Positions 41,251-51,072 of a DNA stretch of 64,000 nt are shown here, piece after piece. This stretch comes from Hymenobacter aquaticus (GTDB taxonomy: Bacteria > Bacteroidota > Bacteroidia > Cytophagales > Hymenobacteraceae), in assembly GCF_004765605.1 (NCBI RefSeq), contig NZ_SRLC01000002.1, positions 1,302,001 through 1,366,000 of the forward strand. Direction: 5' to 3'. Under the pieces are notes generated by a model. It saw only the letters and a program-made list of their open reading frames with translations, was not told the origin of the DNA and searched no databases. Within the stretch, counting starts at the first letter, position 1. Each line of letters opens with the position of its first letter. A program made the position numbers and the translations under genes.

Positions 41251-43879
41251 GAATGTGTTGTCGCCGGAACTCGTGCGGGCCGTCGGCTGGACGATAGTAC
41301 ACTCGCTCTGGCAGGGCGCGGTGGTCGGCTTGGCGTTGGTGGGGCTGTTGCTGGTGCTGCGCCGGCACTCGGCTCAGGTGCGCTACAACGTGGCCGGCCT
41401 GGCCCTGCTAACCATGCTCGGGCTGGCGCTGGCTACGTTTGGCCGCCACTACGCCGTGGCCCTGGCCCGCACCGCCGCCCCGGCGGCTTCGGCGGCCCCG
41501 GCTTCCGCCGCAACTGATACGCCGAATCTGCTGGATACGACGGTGGCTACGTCGCGGGAGGTAGTGGCCGCGCAGTCGGTTTCGTTGCTGGAAACCGGCC
41601 GGCAGTATTTCGACCAGCACCTGCCCCTGATTGTGGCGGCCTGGTTTCTGGGCTTGCTGGCCATGACGCTGCGCATGCTCGGCGGCCTGGCGTACGTGCA
41701 GCGGTTGCGCCACTACCGCGTCGAGCCGCTGTCGGCGCAGTGGAATGAGCGGCTGAACGTGCTGGCCGACCGTGCCGGGCTGAAGCGCACCATTACGCTG
41801 CTGGAGTCGGCGCTGGTGAAGGCCCCGCTGGTGGCCGGCCACTTGAAACCCGTAATTCTGCTGCCCCTGGGCACGGTTATGGGGCTCAGCCAGGCCCAGC
41901 TGGAGGCCATTCTGGCCCACGAGCTGGCCCACATTGCCCGCCGCGACTACCTGATGAACATTCTGCAGTCGATGGCCGAAATCCTGTTTTTCTACCATCC
42001 CGCCGTGTGGTTTATTACGGCCTGCCTGCGCACCGAGCGCGAAAACTGCTGCGACGACGAAGCCACCGCCATCTGCGGCGACCCGCTGACGCTGGCCAAA
42101 GCCCTGGCGGCCCTGGCTGAAATGGGGCAGCGCGTGTACCCCATACCCCAGCTGGCACTGTCGGCGGTAGGGCCCGACGGCTCGCTGCTGGGCCGCATCC
42201 GGCGGCTGGTGCAGCGCCGGGCCGCGCCGACCTTCTCGGAGGGCTTCATGGCCGCGCTGGTCGTAATGGGCGGCCTGGCGCTGATTGGCCTGACCACCGT
42301 GGTGTCGATGGCCAACCCCCGGCCCTGGCCCGAAAAGGCCCGGGAGCTGGTCGGTGCCGTGTTCGGACCCGAAAACAGCATGTGGGAAAAAAGCCTGCAC
42401 GCGCTGCAGCTCAACTCCTCCGTCGAGCTGGCGCCTTCGGAATTCCCGGTGCCTTTTCCGGATGCTACCGTGGCTGGTGACGACGACGACGACAAGAAGA
42501 AGCGCAAAAATAAGTCGAAGGACAAGGGCGACCAGCACACGGTAATCGTGCGGGAAGCCGACGAGGACGAGCCCCTGCGCCGGGGCAAAGACGGCGGCAC
42601 CGTGGTAGTAAAGCGCGACAAGAAGGGCCGCGTTACGGAGCTCTACGTCGATGGGCAGCGCATTGAGATGGAAGAAGGCAAGCAGAAAGCCAAGGGCAAC
42701 AGCACCGAAATCATTCGGCTGGCCCCCGGCAGCCGCGCCAGCCGCAGCCGCTCCAATTCGAGCTTCAACTTCGATTTCGACTCGCGCAACTACGGCATGT
42801 CGGCCCGCGACCAGGAAGAGCTGCGCAGCTCGATGCGGCGGCTGGAGCAGGACCTGAGCCGGAACGAAGACGAAATTCGCCGCGGCACGAGCCGCGCCTA
42901 CGTGCTGAGCGACGGCAACCGCGTGGAAATCCGCAACGGCCGCGCCGTCACGGTCGACACCGACCGGATTGCCGCCAAGGCCCTGCAAGATGCCGAGCAC
43001 TCCTTGCGCGAGGCCGAGCGCAACGAAACTGATGCCGAAGCCCGCGCCAGGATCAGCGAGGAGCTGGAGCGCCTGCGCGAGCGGCGCGACGAGCTCCGCT
43101 CCCGGCAGGAAGAAGCCCGCAGCCGCGAGCTGGAAGCCAGCCAGGCCGACCGGGAACAAGCCCAGCTGGAGCGCGAGCGGCAGCAGGCCGAGCGCGAACG
43201 GCAGCAAGCCGAGCGGGAACGAGCCCGGGCGGAGCGCGAAAGGGAGCGGGCCATCCGGGAAGAGCAGAACAACAAAGTGGAGGAGAGTATCGTCGATGAG
43301 CTGGTAGAAGACAACCTGATCAAAGACCGCAAAAACTTCCAGCTTGTGCTGAAAGGTACCGGAATGGTGGTCGATGGGCAGCAGCAGCCCGCCGCCGTGG
43401 CTGCCAAGTACAAGAAGCTGTTTGAGGAAGGCACCGGCCGCACCCTCGGCACGTCGGGCTCGATGGTGTTCAGCAACTCGGGCGGCAACGTGAGCCGGAT
43501 TTACTCCAATACCTCCGGCGGCTCGAAGTACACCTCGACGCCTCCTTTGCCGCCGCTGCCGCCGGTTCCGCCCTTGGCGCCGGGTGCTTCCCGGGCCTCG
43601 CGCAGTCGGCTGGCGCCCGTGGCCCCCGCCCCGCCCGCGCCGCCCCGCCCTCCGCGGGCCCCGCGCAACGTGAAGGTGAACTCGGTGGCCCTGGGCGAGC
43701 AGCTGCGCAAAGACGGCCTCATCGACGCCGAGGCCCGCTCGTACCAGTTTCAGCTCAATCAGAACGGAATGTCGGTCAACGGGCAGAAGCAATCCGCGGA
43801 AACGGCGAAACGCTACCGGACGCTGCTGGGCAAAAACGACGAGAAAAACTTCAACATGGACGTCGTTATTACCGAATAG
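41237..43879 (+). CDS. BlaR1-like M56 membrane metallopeptidase with novel C-terminal region
   Basis: An 880-residue protein. Residues 1-330 are the M56 domain: four membrane segments, zinc site H228-E229-L-A-H232 in ILAHELAHIARRDY, and the ERENCCDDEA motif. Instead of the penicillin-binding sensor of BlaR1 there is a region with acidic/Lys clusters (DDDDDKKKRKNKSKDKGD), a strongly charged coiled coil (about 540-680), a Pro-rich linker (PPLPPLPPVPPLAPG), and two copies of a 50-55-residue repeat (about 685-738 and 817-869) sharing DxLI ... GM-x-V-x-GQ-x-Q. Translation is coupled to the BlaI gene by a 14-base overlap. Confidence 0.9.
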   Translation: MSWLENVLSPELVRAVGWTIVHSLWQGAVVGLALVGLLLVLRRHSAQVRYNVAGLALLTMLGLALATFGRHYAVALARTAAPAASAAPASAATDTPNLLDTTVATSREVVAAQSVSLLETGRQYFDQHLPLIVAAWFLGLLAMTLRMLGGLAYVQRLRHYRVEPLSAQWNERLNVLADRAGLKRTITLLESALVKAPLVAGHLKPVILLPLGTVMGLSQAQLEAILAHELAHIARRDYLMNILQSMAEILFFYHPAVWFITACLRTERENCCDDEATAICGDPLTLAKALAALAEMGQRVYPIPQLALSAVGPDGSLLGRIRRLVQRRAAPTFSEGFMAALVVMGGLALIGLTTVVSMANPRPWPEKARELVGAVFGPENSMWEKSLHALQLNSSVELAPSEFPVPFPDATVAGDDDDDKKKRKNKSKDKGDQHTVIVREADEDEPLRRGKDGGTVVVKRDKKGRVTELYVDGQRIEMEEGKQKAKGNSTEIIRLAPGSRASRSRSNSSFNFDFDSRNYGMSARDQEELRSSMRRLEQDLSRNEDEIRRGTSRAYVLSDGNRVEIRNGRAVTVDTDRIAAKALQDAEHSLREAERNETDAEARARISEELERLRERRDELRSRQEEARSRELEASQADREQAQLERERQQAERERQQAERERARAERERERAIREEQNNKVEESIVDELVEDNLIKDRKNFQLVLKGTGMVVDGQQQPAAVAAKYKKLFEEGTGRTLGTSGSMVFSNSGGNVSRIYSNTSGGSKYTSTPPLPPLPPVPPLAPGASRASRSRLAPVAPAPPAPPRPPRAPRNVKVNSVALGEQLRKDGLIDAEARSYQFQLNQNGMSVNGQKQSAETAKRYRTLLGKNDEKNFNMDVVITE

Positions 43880-43895
43880 CCGGCGCCATTCAGGG

Positions 43896-43924
43896 AAAGG
43901 CCTGCCACCGGGCAGGCCTTTTTT
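43896..43924 (+). terminator. Intrinsic terminator after the M56 gene
   Basis: 11-bp stem AAAGGCCTGCC / GGCAGGCCTTT, 4-base loop, followed by more T. Confidence 0.85.
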
Positions 43925-44012
43925 GTGTCCTGCTCCGCCTAGCTGAGCAACCATTAGGCATCGGCTATCATCTATTCACGCACTTCCCCATTCTTTCCTT
44001 CATTCTGCGTTC

Positions 44013-46595
44013 ATGAGCTTACGTGTACTTCTCTGTTGTTGGCTGGGGCTGCTCACGTACACCGTTGCCGCGCAGACGCCCACGCCGGCGGCTTCCGCCG
44101 CGGCCGATGCCAAGGTGCTGGCCCCGAAAAAACAGCTGTCGGCCCTGCGCATCAGCGAGGCCATCAAGCTCGATGGGGTGCTCGACGAGGCCGTGTGGCA
44201 GCAGGCTGCCATTGCTACCGACTTTATCCAGAACCGGCCCAACCCCGGGCCGCCCGAGAAGCACAAAACCGAGGTGCGCGTGCTCTACGACGACGCCAAC
44301 CTCTACATCGGGGCCGTGATGCACGACGTGGCCGGCGACTCGATTATGCGGGAGCTGACCGCGCGCGACAACTTCGGCAACACCGACTTTTTCGGCATTT
44401 TTCTGGATACCTACCAGGACAAGCTCAACGGCTACGGCTTTTTCGTGACCACCGGCGGCGTGCAGATGGACGCGCGCTACTCGCCGGCCGGGGGCGAAGA
44501 TTTCAACTGGAACGCCGTCTGGGACTCGCGCACCAGCGTGAAAGGCACCGACTGGTACGCCGAAATGCGGATTCCGTACTCGGCCATCCGGTTCAGCAAA
44601 GCCCCCGAGCAGGTGTGGGGCCTGAACTTTATGCGCCAGCGTAAGCGCGACAACCAGGCGTTTTTCTGGAACGAGGTGAAGCCCGCCGTCGACGGCTTCG
44701 TGAACCAGTGGGGCACGCTGACCAACCTGCGCAGCATTGAGCCCCCGCTGCGCCTGTCGCTAACGCCCTACATATCGGGCTACGTGAACCACAACCCCGT
44801 GGCCGACGACGGTACGCGCCGCACCACCACGAGCTTCAACGGCGGGGCCGACGTCAAGTGGGGCATCAATGAGAGCTTCACCCTGGACGCCACCCTGGTG
44901 CCCGACTTCGGGCAGGTGCAGAGCGACAACCAGGTGCTGAACCTCTCGCCCTTCGAGGTGCAGTTCAACGAAAACCGGCAGTTCTTCACCGAGGGCACTG
45001 AGCTGTTCAACAAAGGCAACCTGTTTTACTCGCGCCGCGTGGGCGCCACGCCCATCGGCTTTTACGGCGTGAGCAAGTCGGATAAGGAGAAAATCATCCG
45101 GAACCCTTCCGAAACCCGCCTGCTGAACGCCACCAAGGTGTCGGGGCGTACGAGCAAGGGGCTGGGCATCGGGGTGTTCAACGCCGCCAGCAACGACGTG
45201 TACGCCACCATCCGCGACAATGAGACGGGGCAGGAGCGCCAGGAGCTGACCCAGCCCTTCAGCAACTACAACATTGCCGTGCTCGACCAGAGCCTGAAAA
45301 ACAACTCCTACGTCTCGCTAATCAACACCAACGTCACGCGCTTCGGCCGCACCTACGACGCCAACGTGACGGGCGGCCTGTTCCGGTTTGCCAACAAGAA
45401 AAACTCCTACGCCGTGGATGGCCGCCTGGTGTACTCGCGCCGGCGCGGCAACGTGTTCCACGAAGACGACCTGATCGACGACCGGGACGGCTACAAGTAC
45501 CAGCTGGGCGTAAGCAAAATCAGCGGCAGCTTCACCTGGGGCGTGAACCACGGCATTGAGTCGCACAGCTACAACCCCAATGACCTGGGCATTCTGTTCG
45601 GCAACAACAACATCAGCCAGGGCATCTACGGCAACTACAACCACTACAAGCCCTTCTGGAAGGTCAACAACTTTTACTCCTACTTCGGCCTCGACCAGTC
45701 GTTTCTCTACAAGCCCACGCTCTACCAGAAAACCAACCTCTACGGCGGGGCCAACACGACCTTCACCAAGAGCTTCCTGACCACGGGCTTCAACTTCGAC
45801 GTGAACCCCATCAACCGCGACTATTTCGAGCCGCGCAAGTCGCCCCTGGGCGAGTACTACGTGCGGGTGCCCGCCAACGCTAACTTCGGGGCCTTTGCCT
45901 CGTCGGACTACCGCAAAAAGCTGGCCCTGGATCTGAACGGCGGCGTGCGGGTGTACCGGGAGGAAGACCGGTTTGAGCGGCCCCGCCGCCTGGGCATCGG
46001 CTTTGGCGTGTCGCCGCGCTACCGCGTGAATAACAAGCTCAACTTCCGCTACAGCCTCGACTGGAGCACCAACCGCAACCAGATTGGCTACGTGAACCCC
46101 AGCCGGGGCGACGATGGCAGCCTGAGCGACAAGTACCCCGAGGATGCGGCCGTGCTCAAGGAGTTTCCGCGGGCCGTGCTGCTGGGCCGCCGCCGCGTGG
46201 TCACGGTATCCAACGTATTGCAGGCCGCCTACACGTTCACCAACCGCATGTCGCTGACGGTGCGCACGCGCCACTACACCAGCACGGTGCGCTACCTGGG
46301 CTTTGCCCGCCTCAACCCCGGCGGCGACGAAGCCCCCGTTGCCTACGCCCGCAACCGCGACAACACCTTCAACGCCTTCAACGTGGACGCGGTGTACTCG
46401 TGGTGGTTTGCGCCCGGCTCCCAGGTCAGCATTGTCTGGAAAAACGCCGGCTCCACCTTTCTGCAGGCCAACGAAGCCACTCCGCTCTACTTCGACAACC
46501 TGAACAACACCATCAACACGCCCCACAACAACTCCGTGTCGGTGAAAATCCTGTACTACCTCGACTACCTGGCGTTGCGGCCCCGCCGGGCCTAA
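44013..46595 (+). CDS. DUF5916 protein with N-terminal carbohydrate-binding-like domain
   Basis: An 860-residue exported protein. After the signal peptide (VLLCCWLGLLTYTVAAQ) comes a CBM9-like beta-sandwich (about 45-230: IKLDGVLDEAVWQQA, VRVLYDDANLYIGAVMHD). The remaining 600 residues are DUF5916 and look like an outer-membrane beta-barrel (alternating aromatic/polar strands, NENRQFFTEGTELF). DUF5916 proteins are common in Bacteroidota; some may handle glycans or xenobiotics, but none is well characterised. Monocistronic, with terminators on both sides. Confidence 0.9.
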   Translation: MSLRVLLCCWLGLLTYTVAAQTPTPAASAAADAKVLAPKKQLSALRISEAIKLDGVLDEAVWQQAAIATDFIQNRPNPGPPEKHKTEVRVLYDDANLYIGAVMHDVAGDSIMRELTARDNFGNTDFFGIFLDTYQDKLNGYGFFVTTGGVQMDARYSPAGGEDFNWNAVWDSRTSVKGTDWYAEMRIPYSAIRFSKAPEQVWGLNFMRQRKRDNQAFFWNEVKPAVDGFVNQWGTLTNLRSIEPPLRLSLTPYISGYVNHNPVADDGTRRTTTSFNGGADVKWGINESFTLDATLVPDFGQVQSDNQVLNLSPFEVQFNENRQFFTEGTELFNKGNLFYSRRVGATPIGFYGVSKSDKEKIIRNPSETRLLNATKVSGRTSKGLGIGVFNAASNDVYATIRDNETGQERQELTQPFSNYNIAVLDQSLKNNSYVSLINTNVTRFGRTYDANVTGGLFRFANKKNSYAVDGRLVYSRRRGNVFHEDDLIDDRDGYKYQLGVSKISGSFTWGVNHGIESHSYNPNDLGILFGNNNISQGIYGNYNHYKPFWKVNNFYSYFGLDQSFLYKPTLYQKTNLYGGANTTFTKSFLTTGFNFDVNPINRDYFEPRKSPLGEYYVRVPANANFGAFASSDYRKKLALDLNGGVRVYREEDRFERPRRLGIGFGVSPRYRVNNKLNFRYSLDWSTNRNQIGYVNPSRGDDGSLSDKYPEDAAVLKEFPRAVLLGRRRVVTVSNVLQAAYTFTNRMSLTVRTRHYTSTVRYLGFARLNPGGDEAPVAYARNRDNTFNAFNVDAVYSWWFAPGSQVSIVWKNAGSTFLQANEATPLYFDNLNNTINTPHNNSVSVKILYYLDYLALRPRRA

Positions 46596-46627
46596 GCCGG
46601 CCACGAGTAGCTACAGCTACACTTTCC

Positions 46628-46672
46628 AGCCCCGTGGGTTCCGCTGCATTTGGTGGAACCCACGGGGCTTTT
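46628..46672 (+). terminator. Intrinsic terminator after the DUF5916 gene
   Basis: Perfect 15-bp stem (46628-46642 with 46655-46669), 12-base loop, then a short T run. Confidence 0.85.
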
Positions 46673-47223
46673 CGCGGAATGTATCGGCCCATGCGAAGCC
46701 CTGCCGCGGCTTTTTCGCCTGCTGCCCGACTGAGCTAAGTGTTTAGGGGCAAAGGCACCTGGCAAGCTGGGCGTGGCGTTTCGGGGCCAGGGGGAGAATG
46801 GTATAGTATTAATTGTATAATAGAAAAACTGTTTATGAGAATTGTGGCAATTGAAAGTGAAAAAAATATTATTAGCTGGCTCAGCAATTGTGTCGTAGCT
46901 TAGCTCCCGATTATCGCATAGTATCTAGGATTTATCCTGTGCTGGTTCGTGGTATAGTCTTGTTTTCCGCGTTATTTTTCTCCTTTCCGGTTACTTAATC
47001 TGCCGCCCGCTACGACTGGGTTAGCTCGTTACTGATTCACTACTAGGTGGTTGATCTGTTCGTGCGGTTTGGGCCTGGGTGCCGCTGACGTTTTACTCTG
47101 GTGGGTGCCCTGGCGAAGGGTACCGCTCAACTTCTATGCGCTTTATCGTGCATCTCGCCGGCTTTGCTCCGCAGTGCCCCGCTGTTTTTCATCCTCTCTT
47201 TTTCCACTTCTTCCTATTGCGTT
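46673..47223. other. AT-rich intergenic region before the Ig/IPT surface protein
   Basis: 550 bases with no gene. The middle (46800-46980) is AT-rich, with a weak -7-like element TAGTCTTG (46955-46962) and a small dyad AGGAT-TT-ATCCT. An in-frame GTG at 47101 exists but would precede the signal peptide by 41 residues and is not supported. Otherwise nothing is recognised. Confidence 0.5.
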
Positions 47224-50200
47224 ATGACCCAATTTTCCTCTGGTAGTATTCCCAAACTAGGCCGGCTGCTCCTGCTGTTGCTCGGGCTGCTGGCCACGCT
47301 GACGGCGGCAGCTACGGCCCCGGCCGCTGCCGTAACCGTTAGCGTTACTCAGCCCACTAATAACAGTGTCGTCACGACTATTCGGCCCGTGTATGCCGGC
47401 ACCACGGGCCCCAATACCGCTGTAACGGTGTGGGTGGACGGGGGCGTTACCCGGATTTCGGTTACCTCCGATGCCAGCGGAAACTGGCAGGTACGGCAGC
47501 CGACCAACCTGAGCAACCAGTTTCACACCGTGCACGCCGTAGTAGGTACGCTGAACAGTAACGTGGTGAACTTCACCGTGACTCCGGCGGCGCCTACGCT
47601 CACCTCGACCACGCCCGGCGGCGGGCCGGAGGGCGACACGTTTGCGCTGACCGGCGCCAACCTGTATGGCGTCACGAGCATTAAGTTCGACAAGAATCCC
47701 AGCAACCCGGGTAACGTTACCGCTACCTCCGGCTTTACCATCAGCGACGACGGCACCCAGATTACGGGCATCGTGATTCCATTTGGGGCCCGCAGCGGCC
47801 TGATGACCGTAACGGCTCCGGGCGGTATCAGCAACGGCATTTTCTTCGATGCCTACCTGCGGATCACCGTCAACAGGCTGGTACGCCAAACGCCCACTGC
47901 CGCCTCGACCAACGCTAATAGTGTGGCGTTCCGGATGATCTTGACGAACAGCCCACAACCGGCGCTGAGCGCTAGCAACTTCACGCTGGTCGCCTCCGCT
48001 GGTATCACCGGCGCCAGTATTACCAGCGCCGCCCCCTTTAGCTTTGGGTCGCCAACGTACGATATTGTCGTGAATACCGGTACGGGCGAAGGCACGATCA
48101 GCGTGCAGCTTACCTCCAACACGCCCGGGGCTACCCGCATGGTGAGCAACCTGCCCTACACGGCCGGCGAAGTATATACCATCGACCGGACCGCGCCCAC
48201 CGCGGCAGCAGTGCTCAGCTCGCCACTCAACGGCGCTATTACCAGCGGCCAGCCCGCGTACAGCGGCACGGCCGAGGCGCTGAGCCGCGTAACCGTACTG
48301 GTAGATGGCACGAGCGTCGGCACGGCCACGACCACCGCGGCCGGCGACTGGACGCTGACTCAGCCCACGCCCCTGGCGGCCGGCACCCACACCATCAGCA
48401 CCACGCTGCAGGACCAGGCCGGCAACGACGGCCCGGCCGGGGCGGCTTCCACGTTTGTCGTTGACCTGACGCCTACAGTGCTGACGCTGACGCCCGGCTC
48501 GGCCCCGATAGGCGGCACGATTTCGCTGAGCGGTACCAACCTGACGGGCGTGACGACCATTACCTTCGAGAAAAGTCCCAACGTCTCGACCTATCCAACC
48601 ACCACTTCGGGCTTCGTGATAAACGCGGCCGGCACCCAGATTACCGGGATTGTAGTGCCCGTGGGCGCCAAGAGCGGCAACCTGACGGTGACTTCGCCCA
48701 ACGGCACCAGTAGCCCCCAATTCTTTGCCCTGGTGCAGGACCTGGTAATCACCGGCAACCAGACGATTCCGCCCGGCAGCTACAATAGCATCACCATCGG
48801 CAGCGGCAGCACGGCCACGCTTTCCAGCAACGTCACCGTGACCTTCCAGCTGACCGTGGCCGACGGCGGCACGCTCAACACTTCTACCTACGTAATCGGC
48901 GGAAATGGCAGCTTCACGCTGGCCTCGGGCGGTACTCTGAGCACGGCTAATGCCAACGGTATTGCGGCCAGCGGCGCTACCGGTGCCATCCAAACCACCG
49001 GCACCCGTAGCTTCTCCACCGATGCCAGCTACTCCTACGCCGGCAGCGGGGCAATGGTAACCGGCTCGGGCCTGCCCAGCCAGGTGCGCAACCTGACCAT
49101 CAACAACTTCGCCAGCCCCGTTACGCTGTCGGCCCCGGTGAGCGTGGCGCAAGTCGTGACCATCGGCTCGTCGGGCAACCTGGTGCTGAACGGCAACGCC
49201 CTGACGCTGCTTTCCTCCGGTGCCGGCACGGCTATGGTCGTCAACAGCGGCACGGGCATCATCAGCGGCAATACGGCCGTGGTGCAGCGCTACATTGACC
49301 CCAGCCTGAACTCGGGCCTGGGCTACCGCCACTACAGCTCGCCGGTGGCCGCCGCTACCTTCGCCGACCTGGCCACCGGGACCTACACGCCCGTGGTGAA
49401 CCCCGACTACAATACGCTGGGCAACGCGGTAACTCCTTTCCCGACGGTATTCGGCTACAACGAAGCCCGCCTGGTGGGCACCAGCCCGATAACCCAGAAC
49501 TTCGACTACGGCTACTTCTCCCCCGAAGCCCTGAGCTCGAACCTGGTGCGGGGCCGCGGCTACACCGGCAACCTCGACGCCGGCAGCCTCGTGGACCTGG
49601 TGGGCACGCTCAATACCGGCTCGGTGGCCGTGGGCGCCCTGACCCGGGGCACCGAAACCAACTCGGGCTGGCACTTTCTGGGCAACCCGTACCCCGCGCC
49701 GCTAGACTGGAAGAAAGTCCGGGTGAACCTGCCCACCGGTATGATTGATGCCGTGTACGTCTACAAGTCGACGGACCAGTACGGCGGCACTTACCAGGTT
49801 TTTCAGAACGGCTTTGGTAGCCTGCCCGGCGGTATCATCGGCTCCATGCAGGGCTTCTTCGTGCGGGTCAGCCAGACGGTCAACTCGTTCAATTTTATCA
49901 GCGCCTGGCGTTCTACTACGCTCGAAAACCCCGTTTTCAACCGCCCCGCCGCCGATTTGCGGCCCGCGTTGCAGCTGGACCTGGTCAGCAGCCAAGGCAC
50001 CCACGACCCGACCTACGTGTACTTCGAGGAAGGCGCCACCGCCGGCCTCGATGACCACTACGACGCCGAGAAGCTGCCCAACACCACCGGCCTGAACCTG
50101 GCTTCGGTAGCCGTCGGCAAGGGGTTGGCCGTGAATGGCCTGCCCCTTATGCCAGCCACCCTCGTGCCCCTGACCGTGGGCGTGCCCGTGACGGGCAGCT

Positions 50201-50652
50201 ACACGCTGCAAGCGGCCTCGTTGGCCAACTTCGGCAGCACACCGGTGTATCTGCTCGACGCCGAAACCGGCCAGCAGGTCGACCTGACCAAGCAAAGCAC
50301 TTACCGCTTCTCGGCCAGCAACGCCGCCCTGATAACGGGCCGCTTTACGCTCAGCTTCGGCGCCCTGCGGCCCCTGGCCACCAACCCCGCGACGCTGGCG
50401 GCCGACGTGAGCGTGTATCCGAACCCGGCCCACGAGCAGTTCTCGGTGCTGATTCCGGCCGTGAGCGGGGCCACGCAGGTAGAAGCCGACCTGCTCAACT
50501 CGCTCGGCCAGGTCGTGAGCCACCACACGGCTCCGCTGCCCGCCGCCGGCACGAGCCTTTCCGTGAGTGCCAAGGGCGTGAAGGCCGGCGTGTACACGCT
50601 GCGCCTGCGGGCCGGTACGACCACCCTGACCAAGCGCGTGATAGTGCAATAA
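47224..50652 (+). CDS. Large T9SS surface protein with Ig-like and IPT/TIG domains
   Basis: A 1142-residue exported protein. After the signal peptide (to about residue 37) come an Ig-like domain (VTQPTNNSVVTTIRPVYAG), an IPT/TIG domain (TSTTPGGGPEGDTFALTG), an intermediate beta-region, a second Ig-like domain (SSPLNGAITSGQPAYSG) and a second IPT (LTPGSAPIGGTISLSG). Then follow a repetitive beta-rich stretch (GNGSFTLASGGTLST), a larger domain from about residue 680, and a type A T9SS C-terminal domain (VSVYPNPAHEQFSV). Likely a surface adhesin. The ATG at 47224 places the signal peptide correctly. Confidence 0.88.
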   Translation: MTQFSSGSIPKLGRLLLLLLGLLATLTAAATAPAAAVTVSVTQPTNNSVVTTIRPVYAGTTGPNTAVTVWVDGGVTRISVTSDASGNWQVRQPTNLSNQFHTVHAVVGTLNSNVVNFTVTPAAPTLTSTTPGGGPEGDTFALTGANLYGVTSIKFDKNPSNPGNVTATSGFTISDDGTQITGIVIPFGARSGLMTVTAPGGISNGIFFDAYLRITVNRLVRQTPTAASTNANSVAFRMILTNSPQPALSASNFTLVASAGITGASITSAAPFSFGSPTYDIVVNTGTGEGTISVQLTSNTPGATRMVSNLPYTAGEVYTIDRTAPTAAAVLSSPLNGAITSGQPAYSGTAEALSRVTVLVDGTSVGTATTTAAGDWTLTQPTPLAAGTHTISTTLQDQAGNDGPAGAASTFVVDLTPTVLTLTPGSAPIGGTISLSGTNLTGVTTITFEKSPNVSTYPTTTSGFVINAAGTQITGIVVPVGAKSGNLTVTSPNGTSSPQFFALVQDLVITGNQTIPPGSYNSITIGSGSTATLSSNVTVTFQLTVADGGTLNTSTYVIGGNGSFTLASGGTLSTANANGIAASGATGAIQTTGTRSFSTDASYSYAGSGAMVTGSGLPSQVRNLTINNFASPVTLSAPVSVAQVVTIGSSGNLVLNGNALTLLSSGAGTAMVVNSGTGIISGNTAVVQRYIDPSLNSGLGYRHYSSPVAAATFADLATGTYTPVVNPDYNTLGNAVTPFPTVFGYNEARLVGTSPITQNFDYGYFSPEALSSNLVRGRGYTGNLDAGSLVDLVGTLNTGSVAVGALTRGTETNSGWHFLGNPYPAPLDWKKVRVNLPTGMIDAVYVYKSTDQYGGTYQVFQNGFGSLPGGIIGSMQGFFVRVSQTVNSFNFISAWRSTTLENPVFNRPAADLRPALQLDLVSSQGTHDPTYVYFEEGATAGLDDHYDAEKLPNTTGLNLASVAVGKGLAVNGLPLMPATLVPLTVGVPVTGSYTLQAASLANFGSTPVYLLDAETGQQVDLTKQSTYRFSASNAALITGRFTLSFGALRPLATNPATLAADVSVYPNPAHEQFSVLIPAVSGATQVEADLLNSLGQVVSHHTAPLPAAGTSLSVSAKGVKAGVYTLRLRAGTTTLTKRVIVQ

Positions 50653-50712
50653 CTTCTTGTCAGCCTGGCCTCGTTCCGGGGCCGGGCTTTGCCTTTTTAC
50701 TTTGTAAGACGC

Positions 50713-50913
50713 ATGAAATACCTGTTTCTCTCAACCGTATTCGCAGTAGCTATACTGGGCCTGACCAGTGAATCGGCGCGGGCCCAGGGCCCCGGCAACG
50801 GTGGTCCCCAGCCCGGGGCTACCAATGCTCCTATTGATGGTGGCGCTTCGGCGCTGCTGGCCGCCGGAGCCGCCTACGCCCTGCGCCGGCTGCGGCAGCG
50901 CCGGGCGGCATAG
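50713..50913 (+). CDS. PID-CTERM small exported protein
   Basis: A 66-residue protein: signal peptide (KYLFLSTVFAVAILG), a short Gly/Pro/Asn-rich spacer, then the C-terminal tripartite tag PIDGGASALLAAGAAYALRR followed by basic residues. This motif-hydrophobic helix-basic tail layout is the PID-CTERM type of predicted protein-sorting signal in Bacteroidota. The peptide has almost no body besides the signals. It follows the large Ig/IPT protein by 60 bases and has its own terminator. Confidence 0.8.
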   Translation: MKYLFLSTVFAVAILGLTSESARAQGPGNGGPQPGATNAPIDGGASALLAAGAAYALRRLRQRRAA

Positions 50914-50936
50914 TACCCGCTGAGCCAAGCTGCCTT

Positions 50937-50974
50937 GCAAAAAGAGCCGGCCCGAAAAGGTCGGCTCTTTTTGC
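50937..50974 (+). terminator. Intrinsic terminator after the PID-CTERM gene
   Basis: 13-bp stem GCAAAAAGAGCCG / CGGCTCTTTTTGC; T5 tract inside the right arm. Confidence 0.85.
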
Positions 50975-51072
50975 GTGCTATCTTCCGGCCGCTGCCCACT
51001 GCTAGCTTAGCTGCGCCACCGGGCAGACTGCGTTTTACCAAGCTGTTACTCTAACTTACCCGCTTCCCAACG

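Noticed and set aside
46955..46962. TAGTCTTG as the promoter of the Ig/IPT protein
   Set aside because: One mismatch to consensus, no -33 element, and about 260 bases from the start; left as a weak candidate only.
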